Below are positions 24,683 through 33,222 of a stretch of 57,346 bases of DNA, piece after piece. The position numbers were made by a program, and so were the translations under genes. This stretch comes from CAZMRF01 sp964568735 (lineage in GTDB: Bacteria > Acidobacteriota > Polarisedimenticolia > JACPZX01). The notes beneath the pieces were generated by a model. It saw only the letters and a list, made by a program, of their open reading frames with translations. It was not told the origin of the DNA and did no database searches. The stretch is from the NCBI GenBank assembly GCA_964568735.1, contig CAZMRF010000029.1:1-57346 (forward strand), in the 5' to 3' direction. How positions within the stretch are numbered: the first letter of the stretch is position 1; each line of letters begins with the position of its first letter.

Positions 24683-26749
24683 GTGAAAGGTCCCGGCGGG
24701 GGGAGGCGAGGAGCTTGGCGCGCGCTGGCCGCCGTGCTCGCGATCTCCGTGGCCACGGGGGGCGTTCCGCAGGCGGAGGTGCGGCCCTCGGCCGTCGCGA
24801 TCCAGCCGCTCGTGGACCCTGCTCCGGCCGGAGGGGCGGGCGGCCGCGCGATCGACCCGCTCCAGGATGGCGCACCGCTCGTCGCACGTCTCGTCCTTTC
24901 GCTGACGTCCGGAATCACCGTTCGATGGCGTCCCGTGGATCCCGGCGGTCCCGGCGTCATCTCCCTCCTTCCTCCAGCTGTTGAGCCGGCGCTTCCTGCC
25001 GGAACGAAGCCCGATCCGGACGATCCTCGTTCAGCGTCCCCGGCCGTGGAGGGCGGCCGGCAGATGCTGGAGTCCCTGCCGCGGAGCTGGCGCCGCCGCG
25101 CGCTCAAGCGGTATCGCTCCCTCGGCCTCGCCACTTTGAGCGCGAAGGATGCCGGGCTCCTCGTGGAGGCGCTGGCGGCACGGGCTGCAGGGGATCCCGA
25201 GCGATTCTCGGCCCTCATGGAACAGGTGGAAACGGCTCCGGCGCTGCCGATCCTCACCTACCTTCGAGGCGTCTCGCGCCTGGAGGCTGGCAGCATCGAA
25301 GAAGGCGCCGCCGCCCTCGATCCGGAGCAGCATGAGCTCGAAGGCCTTCCCGGCCCGCTGGTGAATGTGGCGCGCGCGCTCGTTGCCGCCGCTGCCGGAG
25401 AGCGAAAGCGCGCTCTCTCGCTCGCTGAAAGCGCGGCGGAAGGCCTCCCCTCGCTCGCCGAGGCCTGGGCTCTCCAGGCTCGGTTGTCTCGTTCCTGGTG
25501 CGATCTCTACGACCAGGGGCGGATCGTGAGGAGCCTCGACAGCGCGCTCGCCGCGGAACCCTGTTGCGTCACCTGCGCTCTCGACCTCGCGCAGATGCTC
25601 GCGCTCACCGATCGGGCCGCCACCGCACCCGGCAGGATCCGCGCGGACGCCGGCTGCGCGGGCGGGCCGCTGGACTCGGCACGCGATCGGGCGCTGGCTC
25701 TCTCGCTGGCCTCCTCGGGGGCGCTCGACAAGGCCCTGGATGCGGCGGCGCGCGCCGAGGCGCGCGACACGAGCGCCCTGCGCCACGGGCTGGCGCCCGC
25801 CTACCTGCTCGCCCAGGAGCCGGCGAGGCTGGAGGAGGCCTACGATTCGGAGTCCGATCTGACCCTGTCTCCGGAAGAGGCTCTGGAGCATCATCTCTAC
25901 GCGGGACTGGGTGCCCTCTGGCGGGGCCGCCCGTCGGCGGCCGCGCGGCAGTTCGAGCGTGCCGAGGAGCAGGCCTCCAAAATCTCAGGCGCAGAGGCCG
26001 ACCTCGATGCGTGGGTGCAATGGGCGCGGACGATGCGGGTTCGAGCCTACCTGACTGCAGGGAGAATCGACGAGGCGCGCACGGCGGCTGATGAAGCCCG
26101 CGCCGCCGGCCGCGGCAGGGTGAACGGCCTGCTGGTCTACACCGCGGCCCTCGCCGATCTCGCGGCAGGCGACACGGATGCAGCCCTGATCTGGACGAGG
26201 CGCCTCACGCCCGCGAATCTCAAGTTCTGGCGCTACCTGCTCTCCGCGGATATCTCTCTCGCCGCAGGGAAGATCGCGAGCGCCCAGGCCGCGCTCTCGC
26301 TCGCGGCGCAGGGAATCGGCGCGCAGACCACGGTCTGCCCGGGCGTCTCGGTGGAGCCCTACATGCTTCACGCGCAGGCCAGGACGCTGCTCGCCCTCGG
26401 GCGGCCCGAAGCCGCCGAGCACCTCCTGATGCGCGTGATCGACCTGGGCTCTCGCGGGCTCCTCGCGCCGGAGATCCTGGTCCCCTCCTGGGAGCTCGTC
26501 GCGGAGGCGAGGCAGGCGCAGGGGGATCGGACGGGCGCGGGCGAGGCCCTCCGCGAGCTGCTGAAGCTCTGGGGCGACGGCGAGGAGGCTCCCGTCACGG
26601 ATCGCGCCCGCCGGGGGCTCGAGCGCCTCGAAAGCGCCCGGCAGACGAGCCTTCCGGGCGCCGGGCCCTATCCCGCCGGGCGGGGAGGCGCTGGAGCGGC
26701 GTTGATCTATAATGAGCGCGCTTCAGAGCCGGCCATTACAAACCCGTAA
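24683..26749 (+). CDS. Secreted TPR-rich protein, function unknown
   Basis: A 688-residue protein with an N-terminal signal sequence (GAWRALAAVLAISVATGG) and then almost entirely Ala/Leu/Glu-rich helical hairpins that read as degenerate tetratricopeptide repeats, for example LARALVAAAAGERKRALSLAESAAEG, AGRIDEARTAADEARAAGRG and LGRPEAAEHLLMRVIDLGSRG. Two cysteine pairs occur in the middle (EPCCVTC). TPR arrays bind other proteins; no enzymatic domain is seen. GTG 24683 has GGGGAGG six bases upstream and is preferred to ATG 24635. The last 40 or so residues are Gly/Pro-rich. Confidence 0.72.
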   Translation: MKGPGGGRRGAWRALAAVLAISVATGGVPQAEVRPSAVAIQPLVDPAPAGGAGGRAIDPLQDGAPLVARLVLSLTSGITVRWRPVDPGGPGVISLLPPAVEPALPAGTKPDPDDPRSASPAVEGGRQMLESLPRSWRRRALKRYRSLGLATLSAKDAGLLVEALAARAAGDPERFSALMEQVETAPALPILTYLRGVSRLEAGSIEEGAAALDPEQHELEGLPGPLVNVARALVAAAAGERKRALSLAESAAEGLPSLAEAWALQARLSRSWCDLYDQGRIVRSLDSALAAEPCCVTCALDLAQMLALTDRAATAPGRIRADAGCAGGPLDSARDRALALSLASSGALDKALDAAARAEARDTSALRHGLAPAYLLAQEPARLEEAYDSESDLTLSPEEALEHHLYAGLGALWRGRPSAAARQFERAEEQASKISGAEADLDAWVQWARTMRVRAYLTAGRIDEARTAADEARAAGRGRVNGLLVYTAALADLAAGDTDAALIWTRRLTPANLKFWRYLLSADISLAAGKIASAQAALSLAAQGIGAQTTVCPGVSVEPYMLHAQARTLLALGRPEAAEHLLMRVIDLGSRGLLAPEILVPSWELVAEARQAQGDRTGAGEALRELLKLWGDGEEAPVTDRARRGLERLESARQTSLPGAGPYPAGRGGAGAALIYNERASEPAITNP
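26708..26713 (+). promoter_or_regulatory. Consensus -10 box upstream of the 255-residue unknown gene
   Basis: TATAAT at 26708-26713, 67 bp before the GTG start at 26781. There is no recognisable -35 box at 16-18 bp, so promoter status is tentative. Confidence 0.35.
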
Positions 26750-26780
26750 CATCGCGAGCACGACACACGAGGAGTCGCAC

Positions 26781-27548
26781 GTGGCCCGAGAGTCTACTGT
26801 TGTCTTCAAGGGGATACGGCCCGAATCGGAACGGCATCCCGAGGTTCAGAGGGATCTTGCGGCCGACCTCCGCGATCTGATGGTGGCCGCCGATCCCAGG
26901 ATCCGTAACCTCTTCCAGCAGAATCAGGGCTTCCGTCTCAAGTTCCGGGATGAGCCCACGCTGTACGTCCCCGGGGAAGTCTCCGATGTCTTCTACGTGG
27001 ACGGAGAGAGCTTCGCCGACAACTGCCACTTCATGGTGACCCTGCGTCAGGGCGTCGTGGAGATCAGCATGGTGGTCTCGAACCATGCGAAGAACAGACA
27101 GTGGGAGCGGTTCAACTCGCTGGCACGCGACAAGGTCAAGTTCCTCGAGGTCCTCAAGCAGGTCCGGGCCGAGGTCCCCGAGCTATGGGTCCGGCTCTGG
27201 CACCGCCACGACATGGGGGGCCAGAAGCTCGTGCAGGACGGCGAAGCGCGGTTCAAGGTCGATACCGTCTACGGGTTCGACGCCGAGCAGACGGAGAACC
27301 GCTACTTCAAGCCAGCCTCGTCCTGGTACGTGCTCATGAAGGAGCTCGTCAGCGAGCGCCTCCAACACCGTTTCAATCTGGAGGTCCAGTTCTACGTGCC
27401 CTACTTCGTCGAGGCGGACGACGCGCGGCGCGTATACAGGGACAAGATCGCTCCGTACCTCTACAACCCGGAGCAGCCGGAGTTCCTCGAGGAGACGGTC
27501 CGCGTGGTGCAGACCTTCGCGCCTTTCTTCACTTACATGCTGGGGTGA
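26781..27548 (+). CDS. Unrecognised cytoplasmic protein of 255 residues
   Basis: I do not recognise this family. The protein has no signal peptide or membrane helix. It opens VARESTVVFKGIRPESERHP, has a mixed alpha/beta middle with FRDEPTLYVPGEVSDVFYVD and VTLRQGVVEISMVVSNHAKN, a WVRLWHRHDMGGQKL segment, and ends PEFLEETVRVVQTFAPFFTY. It is rich in aromatic residues, unlike the low-complexity flanking proteins, and looks like a well-folded globular domain. The GTG at 26781 has GAGGAG six bases upstream. It ends 13 bp before the convergent tRNA-Phe gene. Confidence 0.75.
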   Translation: MARESTVVFKGIRPESERHPEVQRDLAADLRDLMVAADPRIRNLFQQNQGFRLKFRDEPTLYVPGEVSDVFYVDGESFADNCHFMVTLRQGVVEISMVVSNHAKNRQWERFNSLARDKVKFLEVLKQVRAEVPELWVRLWHRHDMGGQKLVQDGEARFKVDTVYGFDAEQTENRYFKPASSWYVLMKELVSERLQHRFNLEVQFYVPYFVEADDARRVYRDKIAPYLYNPEQPEFLEETVRVVQTFAPFFTYMLG

Positions 27549-27561
27549 GGAGGGGGTGGAG

Positions 27562-27636
27562 TGGTGGCTCGGGACGGAATTGAACCGCCTACGCAGGGAT
27601 TTTCAGTCCCTCGCTCTACCGGTGAGCTACCGAGCC
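27562..27636 (-). tRNA. tRNA-Phe (anticodon GAA)
   Basis: On the minus strand a full cloverleaf folds: acceptor GGCTCGG/CCGAGCC, D-stem GCTC/GAGC, anticodon stem AGGGA/TCCCT with loop CTGAAAA (GAA), five-base variable loop GCGTA, and T-arm GGCGG-TTCAATT-CCGTC with one G-U pair. Discriminator A is at 27565 and CCA is encoded (27564-27562). The D-loop (ACCGGTA) is short but keeps the conserved GG. It lies 54 bp downstream of recA on the same strand. Confidence 0.95.
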
Positions 27637-27664
27637 GCCTGGGGATGGGTCGGATGGGCCGGAC

Positions 27665-27694
27665 AGGGTAAACCGCTCCCTCCAAAACTGTCAA
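27665..27694 (-). promoter_or_regulatory. tRNA-Phe promoter overlapping the recA stop codon
   Basis: Minus strand: perfect TTGACA (27694-27689), 18-bp spacer, TACCCT (27670-27665). The -35 box covers part of the recA stop region (TGA at 27693-27691). The start would fall some 20 bases before the tRNA 5' end. Confidence 0.65.
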
Positions 27695-28830
27695 CGCGGA
27701 GCGGTGGCGGGACGGCCCTTCCTCACGGGTGAAGGCGGCGGCGGAGCCGGGCGGCGTCCTGGGATCCCGTCGTTTCCCTTCGTGCCTTCGGCCGCGGGAT
27801 CGCCTTCGGGCTTTGGAGTCCTGCCGGCGGCCGGCGCCAGGCCCAGATCGGCCCTCAGCTTGACCTCCAGATCCTCGCGGACGTCGGGGTTCTCCTTCAG
27901 GAATTGCCGGGCGTTCTCGCGCCCCTGGCCCACGCGGAGCTCGCCGAAGGAGATCCAGGTCCCGCTCTTCTGGAGCAGCTTCTGGTTCACCCCCAGGTCG
28001 ATCAGATCCCCCTCCCGCGAGATCCCCTCACCGTAGAGGATGTCGACCTCCGCGAAGCGGAAGGGCGCTGCCATCTTGTTCTTCACGACCTTGATGCGAG
28101 TGCGATTCCCGACGACGCGGTCGCCTTCCTTGATGGACGCGATCTTGCGGATGTCGATCCGGACGGAGGAGTAGAACTTGAGCGCGCGTCCTCCCGTCGT
28201 GGTTTCGGGGTTGCCGAACATGACGCCGATCTTCTCGCGGATCTGGTTGATGAAGATGAGCGCGGTTCCGGAGCGCGCGACGGCACCGGTGAGCTTGCGG
28301 AGCGCCTGTGACATCAGCCGGGCCTGCAAGCCCATATGGGAATCGCCCATCTCGCCTTCCAGCTCCGCCCGCGGAACGAGGGCGGCGACGGAGTCCACCA
28401 CGACCACGTCGAGGGCCGAGGATCGGATCAGCTCCTCGGTGATCTCGAGCGCCTGCTCGCCGTGATCCGGCTGGCTCACCAGCAGGTTGTCCACGTCGAC
28501 GCCCAGCTTGCGGGCGTAGTCGGGATCGAGGGCATGCTCCGCGTCCACGAAGGCCGCGAGCCCGCCCCGGCGCTGCGCCTCGGCGACGACATGGAGCGTG
28601 AGCGTCGTCTTCCCCGAGGACTCCGGCCCGAAGATCTCCGTCACCCGCCCGCGGGGCACGCCGCCGATCCCCAGAGCCGCGTCGAGGGACAGGGAGGTGC
28701 TGGAGATGACCGGCACCACCTGAGCCTCACGGGAGCCCAGCTTCATGATGGAGCCCTTGCCGAACCTCTTCTCGATCTGTGTGACGGCCAGATCGAGGGA
28801 CTTGGTCCTGCTCTCGCGATCCTGGTTCAT
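27691..28830 (-). CDS. recA: Recombinase RecA
   Basis: RecA forms filaments on ssDNA, performs strand exchange and triggers LexA cleavage. The 379-residue product has Walker A GPESSGKT at 68-75, Walker B LDVVVVDSVAALVP, loop L1 EGEMGDSHMGLQARLMSQAL, and loop L2 NQIREKIGVMFGNPETTTGG. The C-terminal about 40 residues are a disordered Pro/Arg-rich basic tail (end RKGRPATAPR), longer and more basic than the acidic tail of E. coli RecA. ATG 28830 is preceded by a CAGGAG; a promoter lies 40-70 bp upstream. Confidence 0.98.
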   Translation of the reverse strand: MNQDRESRTKSLDLAVTQIEKRFGKGSIMKLGSREAQVVPVISSTSLSLDAALGIGGVPRGRVTEIFGPESSGKTTLTLHVVAEAQRRGGLAAFVDAEHALDPDYARKLGVDVDNLLVSQPDHGEQALEITEELIRSSALDVVVVDSVAALVPRAELEGEMGDSHMGLQARLMSQALRKLTGAVARSGTALIFINQIREKIGVMFGNPETTTGGRALKFYSSVRIDIRKIASIKEGDRVVGNRTRIKVVKNKMAAPFRFAEVDILYGEGISREGDLIDLGVNQKLLQKSGTWISFGELRVGQGRENARQFLKENPDVREDLEVKLRADLGLAPAAGRTPKPEGDPAAEGTKGNDGIPGRRPAPPPPSPVRKGRPATAPR

Positions 28831-28869
28831 GTTTTCTCCTGGGCGGGGAGACGAGAGGGAGGAAGCGCC

Positions 28870-28899
28870 ATCATAGACGAGGCGCTCGGGCCGGATCAA
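28870..28899 (-). promoter_or_regulatory. recA promoter
   Basis: Minus strand: TTGATC (28899-28894), 18-bp spacer, TATGAT (28875-28870), giving a leader of about 35 nt. I find no sequence shared with the lexA promoter that would qualify as an SOS box. Confidence 0.6.
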
Positions 28900-28911
28900 G
28901 AAGCGCGGGGG

Positions 28912-29403
28912 TCACTCGACGAGGCGGAAAGCGTGGCTGTGCGTCCGGGGGGTCTCCTCTCCGGGACGGAAGCCCGCCACGCTCCATTGGTAGATGGAGC
29001 CGGTCTGGAGGAACGCCATGATCTCCTCGGGAGGGACGAGGCTCTCCGCGGTGACGCGCTCGGAGCTCCAGATCCTCTTCATCATGGGGTCATAGATGGT
29101 GACCTGGTACTCCGTCAGCCCCTCGCCTCCCTGCCAGCGGAAGATCAGTCCCTCCCGGGGGACTGCGTCCTTCGGGCTGAGCAGCCGGATCTCCCCGGGC
29201 TCGAGGGGCTCGGTCGCCACGGGAGCGCCCCCCGGGGGCGGCGAGCTCGCTCCACCCGGGGCAGGCTCGCCGGAGCCTATCCCCCGGACAATCGCGGCCA
29301 GGAAGACGACCGCCAGGATCCCCCCGGCCATGAGGCCGACCATCTTCGGAGTCGAGAAGCTGCTGTCCGAGCGGGATTCATCCGGGGTTTCGTCCACGAG
29401 CAC
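28912..29403 (-). CDS. Single-pass membrane protein with extracytoplasmic beta domain, function unknown
   Basis: A 163-residue protein. A short charged N-terminus is followed by one membrane helix (about 21-41, MVGLMAGGILAVVFLAAIV), a Gly/Pro linker, and a C-terminal domain of about 95 residues with alternating beta-type strands (GLIFRWQGGEGLTEYQVTIYD, IYQWSVAGF, HAFRLVE). The pattern resembles fibronectin III-like domains in which a W-x-Q/Y-x-V-x-I-Y/F strand pair recurs. GTG 29403 or the GTG two codons later may be the start. It is divergent from the lytic transglycosylase gene, so a cell-envelope role is plausible but unproven. Confidence 0.65.
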   Translation of the reverse strand: MLVDETPDESRSDSSFSTPKMVGLMAGGILAVVFLAAIVRGIGSGEPAPGGASSPPPGGAPVATEPLEPGEIRLLSPKDAVPREGLIFRWQGGEGLTEYQVTIYDPMMKRIWSSERVTAESLVPPEEIMAFLQTGSIYQWSVAGFRPGEETPRTHSHAFRLVE

Positions 29404-29443
29404 CTCTCTGGAGACCGCGAGTATAGCGCCCCGTGGAGCCGGG

Positions 29444-29473
29444 TTGACAGCCTTCGGAGCAGGCGCCTAAGAT
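29444..29473 (+). promoter_or_regulatory. Promoter of the MltD-like gene
   Basis: Perfect TTGACA (29444-29449), 18-bp spacer, TAAGAT (29468-29473), leaving a leader of about 90 nt to the GTG at 29572. Confidence 0.65.
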
Positions 29474-29571
29474 GGCCTTCGTCTGAGGATGGCCTCCAGC
29501 AGCCGCGTGCCCAGAGCCTCACAACGGCCGTGGAGGTAACTGGCCCCGGGTTTCCTGCGCTGGAGCGGCAT

Positions 29572-31677
29572 GTGGCTGTCAGCCCTATCTGGTCTTTACG
29601 CGGTCTCTGCATTATCCCGTTCGTAGCACTCCTCGCCGGTTGCTCATCGTCGCGCGGCCGGGTCCTGAACCCCGCATCAGCGCCTGACGACGCCCCACAA
29701 GCCGCCTCGGAAGAAGCCCGGCCCGTGCCGGCCCCCCCTGCGAAGCCTCCCGCACCTGTCCCCATGGCCCCCGTCCTCGTCGACAGGGCCTCGGTGGTGA
29801 TCGCAGGGGCCTCCGAGGAGTATCTCACGGGGGAGCAGCACTTCCGGGCCGGCCAGATGGAGAAGGCCCGGGCGCATTTCGACGCCGCCGTTCTCCGCTA
29901 CCTGGATTCCGGGCTCGACATGAACTCGGACCTCAGGCTCCACAGCGCCTTCGAGAGGCTCGTGGCCGACATTCGAGCGCTGGAGTCCGAGGCGCTCGCC
30001 GAGGTCGAGGACAGCACCCCCATCGCGCCGACGCCCGTCGAGGAGATCGAGGAGATCACCAGCTTCGTGGGCCCCGACGAGCTGGCGTTGGAGAAGGAGA
30101 GGATGGAGGGGGAGCCACAGGAGCAGGAGTACTCCATCCCGATCGTCCTCAACGAGCAGGTCCTGACCTTCATCGAGGCCTTCCAGAAAACTCCGAGGCT
30201 CCGGGAGGCCTTCCGGGGCGGATACCAGAGGATGGGCCGGTACGAGCCCATGATCCGAAAGGTGCTCGAGGAGGAGGGAGTGCCTCAGGATTTGATCTAC
30301 CTCTCCTTCATCGAGTCCACCTTCAAGCCCATGGCCTACTCGCGGGCCCGCGCCAAGGGCATGTGGCAGTTCATGGCCGCCACCGGCAGCCGCTACGGCC
30401 TCGCGCGCGACTACTACGTGGATGAGCGGTCGGATCCCGAGAAGGCGACGCGTGCCGCGGCCCGGTACCTGCGCGATCTCCACGAGATGTTCGGCGACTG
30501 GTACCTCGCCATGGCCGCCTACAATGCGGGTGAGATGAAGGTCACGCGGGCGATCCAGCGGAGCGGGCGGAAGGACTTCTGGGAGCTGGCCCGGACCCGC
30601 CATCTCCGGCAGGAGACCAAGAACTTCGTTCCCTCGATCCTCGCGCTCTCCATCATGTCGAGAGATCCCGGCCGATACGGCCAAGCCGACATCGTCAAGG
30701 ATCCGCCCCTGGAGTACGACCGGGTCGTCCTCGAGGGGCCCACCGATATCTCCCTCATCGCGGAGCTCGCCGGAACGACCCCGGACAGGGTGCGGGAGCT
30801 CAACCCTCATCTCCGGCGCTCGATCACGCCCCCGGGCGTGGATCGCTTCTCGGTCAGAGTGCCCGCGGGGTCGGGAGAGAGCTTCGAGCGGGCCTACGCG
30901 ACGCTGCCCGATTCAGAGAGAATCGCCTCCGTGATGGTCCGGTACACGGTGCAGAACGGCGACACGCTGAACCGCATCGCGAAGGAGCACGGCACGACCG
31001 TCGCCGCCCTGGCCCAGGCGAACGGGATGACCTCGCGATCCCGCATCTACGCCGGCTCGACTCTCCTCGTCCCGCGCGGAGAGGGAGCGCCATCGGCCTG
31101 GCGCCGCCCGGAAGGGTGGGGCGAGGAGGAGGCCAGTCCAGACGGCACCTACACCGTGCGCCGCGGTGACACGCTGTCGGCGATCGCCTCCCGGCACGGC
31201 ACGACGCCCCATGCCGTGGCATCACTCAGCGGCATCGCCATCGACTCCATCCTCCGGCCCGGGCAGACGCTCCAGGTGCGCCCGGGCGCAGAGCCGCAGG
31301 CCGCAGCACCGGCCGCAGCGCCGGCCAGATCGGAGACCTCCTACACCGTGCAGAGGGGCGATACGCTCCTCACGATAGCCCGAGGCCATGGCACCACCAT
31401 CGGGGCCATCGAAGCCCTGAACGGGATCTCGAGGCACGCGGCCATCCATCCGGGGCAGGTGCTTCGGATGCTGGGAGGGGCCGATCCGCAGAGCACCCCG
31501 CAGACCGCCTCGCTGAGCGCCGGAGAGCGGCTCACGTACACGGTGAGGCGCGGCGACAGCCTCTACGCCATCGCCACCCGGTACGGCACCACCGTGGAGC
31601 GCCTGAAGTCCTGGAACAACATGGGCGGGCGCAGCAGGATCTATCCCGGGGAAGTGCTGAGCATCTACGCCAACTAG
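29572..31677 (+). CDS. Membrane-bound lytic murein transglycosylase, MltD-like lipoprotein with four LysM domains
   Basis: Cleaves the MurNAc-GlcNAc bond of peptidoglycan. The 701-residue protein has a lipobox (VALLAGC, lipidated C24), a disordered Pro/Ala region, an SLT domain with catalytic E248 (YLSFIESTFKP), GMWQFMAATGSRYGL and MAAYNAGE, and then four LysM modules, each beginning YTVxxGDTL or YTVRRGDSL, separated by Ala/Pro linkers. Four LysM repeats exceed the two of E. coli MltD. The frame is open for more than 1 kb upstream, but only the GTG at 29572 puts the lipobox at the N-terminus and has TGGAG upstream. Confidence 0.9.
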   Translation: MAVSPIWSLRGLCIIPFVALLAGCSSSRGRVLNPASAPDDAPQAASEEARPVPAPPAKPPAPVPMAPVLVDRASVVIAGASEEYLTGEQHFRAGQMEKARAHFDAAVLRYLDSGLDMNSDLRLHSAFERLVADIRALESEALAEVEDSTPIAPTPVEEIEEITSFVGPDELALEKERMEGEPQEQEYSIPIVLNEQVLTFIEAFQKTPRLREAFRGGYQRMGRYEPMIRKVLEEEGVPQDLIYLSFIESTFKPMAYSRARAKGMWQFMAATGSRYGLARDYYVDERSDPEKATRAAARYLRDLHEMFGDWYLAMAAYNAGEMKVTRAIQRSGRKDFWELARTRHLRQETKNFVPSILALSIMSRDPGRYGQADIVKDPPLEYDRVVLEGPTDISLIAELAGTTPDRVRELNPHLRRSITPPGVDRFSVRVPAGSGESFERAYATLPDSERIASVMVRYTVQNGDTLNRIAKEHGTTVAALAQANGMTSRSRIYAGSTLLVPRGEGAPSAWRRPEGWGEEEASPDGTYTVRRGDTLSAIASRHGTTPHAVASLSGIAIDSILRPGQTLQVRPGAEPQAAAPAAAPARSETSYTVQRGDTLLTIARGHGTTIGAIEALNGISRHAAIHPGQVLRMLGGADPQSTPQTASLSAGERLTYTVRRGDSLYAIATRYGTTVERLKSWNNMGGRSRIYPGEVLSIYAN

Positions 31678-31715
31678 CTTCCCCCTCACGCCTCGGCCGC
31701 CGTGCCCGCCGGGCG

Positions 31716-31744
31716 TTGATCCCGCCCCCGCCGTGGTGTTCAAT
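31716..31744 (+). promoter_or_regulatory. Possible fabI promoter giving a leaderless transcript
   Basis: TTGATC (31716-31721), 17-bp spacer, TTCAAT (31739-31744). The predicted start is at about 31751, right at the ATG at 31752. No Shine-Dalgarno precedes that ATG. Confidence 0.4.
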
Positions 31745-31751
31745 GCCCCCC

Positions 31752-32543
31752 ATGTACACCCTCGATCTGAGCGGCAAGACCGGCCTCGTCCTGGGAGTCG
31801 CCAACCAGCGAAGCCTCGCCTGGTCCATCGCGAGCGCGCTGAGCGGCGCCGGCGCACGCATCGCCCTCACCTACCAGGGCGAGCGGCTCAAGGACCGCGT
31901 GGCCCCGCTGGCCGCCGAGCTGCACCCGGACACGCCGCTCTACGAGTGCGACGTGACGCGGGACGGCGACATCGAGAATGTCTGCCGTCGGGTGGGGGAG
32001 GCGACGGGCTCCATCGATTTCCTGGTCCACAGCGTCGCCTTCGCGAGGAAGGAGGACCTCGAAGGGGAGTTCCTCGGCACGAGCAGGGAGGGCTTCAGGC
32101 TGGCGCTCGAGATCAGCGCCTATTCCCTCATCGCGCTGGCGCGAGCGGCGGCGCCCTGGATGGAGCGCCGTGAGGGCCGGGAGGGGGGGAGCATCCTCAC
32201 GCTGACCTACATGGCCTCGCAGCGCGTGGTTCCCTCCTACAACGTCATGGGATCGGCGAAGGCCGCGTTGGAGCACGCCGTGCGCCAGCTCGCCTTCGAG
32301 CTGGGCCCCAGGGGAATCCGCGTCAATGCCATCTCCGCGGGGCCCGTCAACACCCTCTCCGCGCGGGGAATCTCGGGTTTCCTCGACATGCTCCACAAGG
32401 CGCGGGAGAAGGCCCCGCTCCGGCGCGGCATTGAGCCCGAGGAGGTCGGACAGGCGGCGCTCTTCCTTCTCAGCGGCATGGCCAGCGGAGTGACGGGCGA
32501 GGTTCTCTACGTCGACGCCGGCTACAGCATCATGGGGATATGA
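31752..32543 (+). CDS. fabI: Enoyl-[acyl-carrier-protein] reductase (NADH), FabI type
   Basis: Catalyses the last step of each fatty acid elongation cycle. The 263-residue SDR-fold protein has the atypical FabI nucleotide motif (GVANQRSLAWSIA), HSVAFA, and the FabI-specific catalytic arrangement Y153-x9-Y163-x6-K170 in LTYMASQRVVPSYNVMGSAK. AGPVNTLSARGISGF and the VTGEVLYVDAGYSIMG end complete the match. ATG 31752 gives the normal length; ATG 31743 is possible. Lacks a ribosome-binding site, which fits a leaderless message. It is followed 36 bp downstream by a cyclophilin gene. Confidence 0.95.
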   Translation: MYTLDLSGKTGLVLGVANQRSLAWSIASALSGAGARIALTYQGERLKDRVAPLAAELHPDTPLYECDVTRDGDIENVCRRVGEATGSIDFLVHSVAFARKEDLEGEFLGTSREGFRLALEISAYSLIALARAAAPWMERREGREGGSILTLTYMASQRVVPSYNVMGSAKAALEHAVRQLAFELGPRGIRVNAISAGPVNTLSARGISGFLDMLHKAREKAPLRRGIEPEEVGQAALFLLSGMASGVTGEVLYVDAGYSIMGI

Positions 32544-32579
32544 GGCCCCGCCGGGGCCGTTTCGCAACCGGAGGCAACG

Positions 32580-33221
32580 ATGAATCACAGGATTAATACG
32601 CGCGTCGCGGCGATGGCGGCGGGGATGGCCCTGGTCCTCCTCACGCCAGGCGCGGCGGCAGAGGAGAGCATGAGCTGGAAAACCGTCCCCGGAACCTACG
32701 CCCGGTTCGAGACGAGCGAAGGGTTGATCGTGTGCAGGCTCTTCGACCAGAAGTCCCCCATCACCGTGAAGAACTTCGTCGAGCTCGCCGAGGGCAAGAA
32801 GGAGTTCACGGATCCGACGATCCGCGCCAAGGCGAAGCGCCCCTACTTCGACGGCACCAAGTTCCACAGGATCATCCCGAATTTCATGATCCAGGGCGGG
32901 GATCCCACTGCGACCGGGAGCGGGGGGCCGGGCTTCACGATCCCCGACGAGTTCGATCCCTCTCTCGATTTCAGCAAGCCGGGACGCCTGGCCATGGCGA
33001 ACTCGGGGCCCAACACCGGCGGCAGCCAGTTCTTCATCACGCAGGTCCCGACGACGTGGCTCAACGGGAAGCACACCATCTTCGGCGAGGTCGTCGAAGG
33101 CCAGGCCAACGTGGACAAGATCGCCGGCCTGGGCGCTCCAGGCAGCGGGAAGCCCAAGAAGGACGTCCTCCTCAACAAGGTCGTGATCGAGAGGATCGCC
33201 GGGTCGGGAGCGCAGAAGTAG
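32580..33221 (+). CDS. Secreted cyclophilin-type peptidyl-prolyl isomerase
   Basis: Accelerates prolyl isomerisation during folding in the periplasm. The 213-residue protein has a signal peptide (VAAMAAGMALVLLTPGAAA, cleavage before EES) and a cyclophilin domain with YFDGTKFHRIIPNFMIQGGD, the GGPGFTIPDEF segment, MANSGPNTGGSQFFIT and LNGKHTIFGEV. The active-site Arg (FHRIIPNFMIQ), Phe and His are present. ATG 32580 is preceded by CGGAGGC. The acyl-CoA dehydrogenase start lies one base after its stop, so they are co-transcribed although functionally unrelated. Confidence 0.92.
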   Translation: MNHRINTRVAAMAAGMALVLLTPGAAAEESMSWKTVPGTYARFETSEGLIVCRLFDQKSPITVKNFVELAEGKKEFTDPTIRAKAKRPYFDGTKFHRIIPNFMIQGGDPTATGSGGPGFTIPDEFDPSLDFSKPGRLAMANSGPNTGGSQFFITQVPTTWLNGKHTIFGEVVEGQANVDKIAGLGAPGSGKPKKDVLLNKVVIERIAGSGAQK

Positions 33222-33222
33222 C

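Noticed and set aside
28336..29571. Open frame extending the MltD-like gene by about 400 codons upstream
   Set aside because: It overlaps recA and the membrane-protein gene on the other strand, has biased Arg/Gly/Asp composition, and would bury the lipobox in the middle.
31500..31677. Repeat-like DNA in the 3' end of the MltD gene suggesting a CRISPR or tandem repeat
   Set aside because: The similarity is due to successive LysM modules with diverged DNA; there is no exact repeat/spacer pattern.
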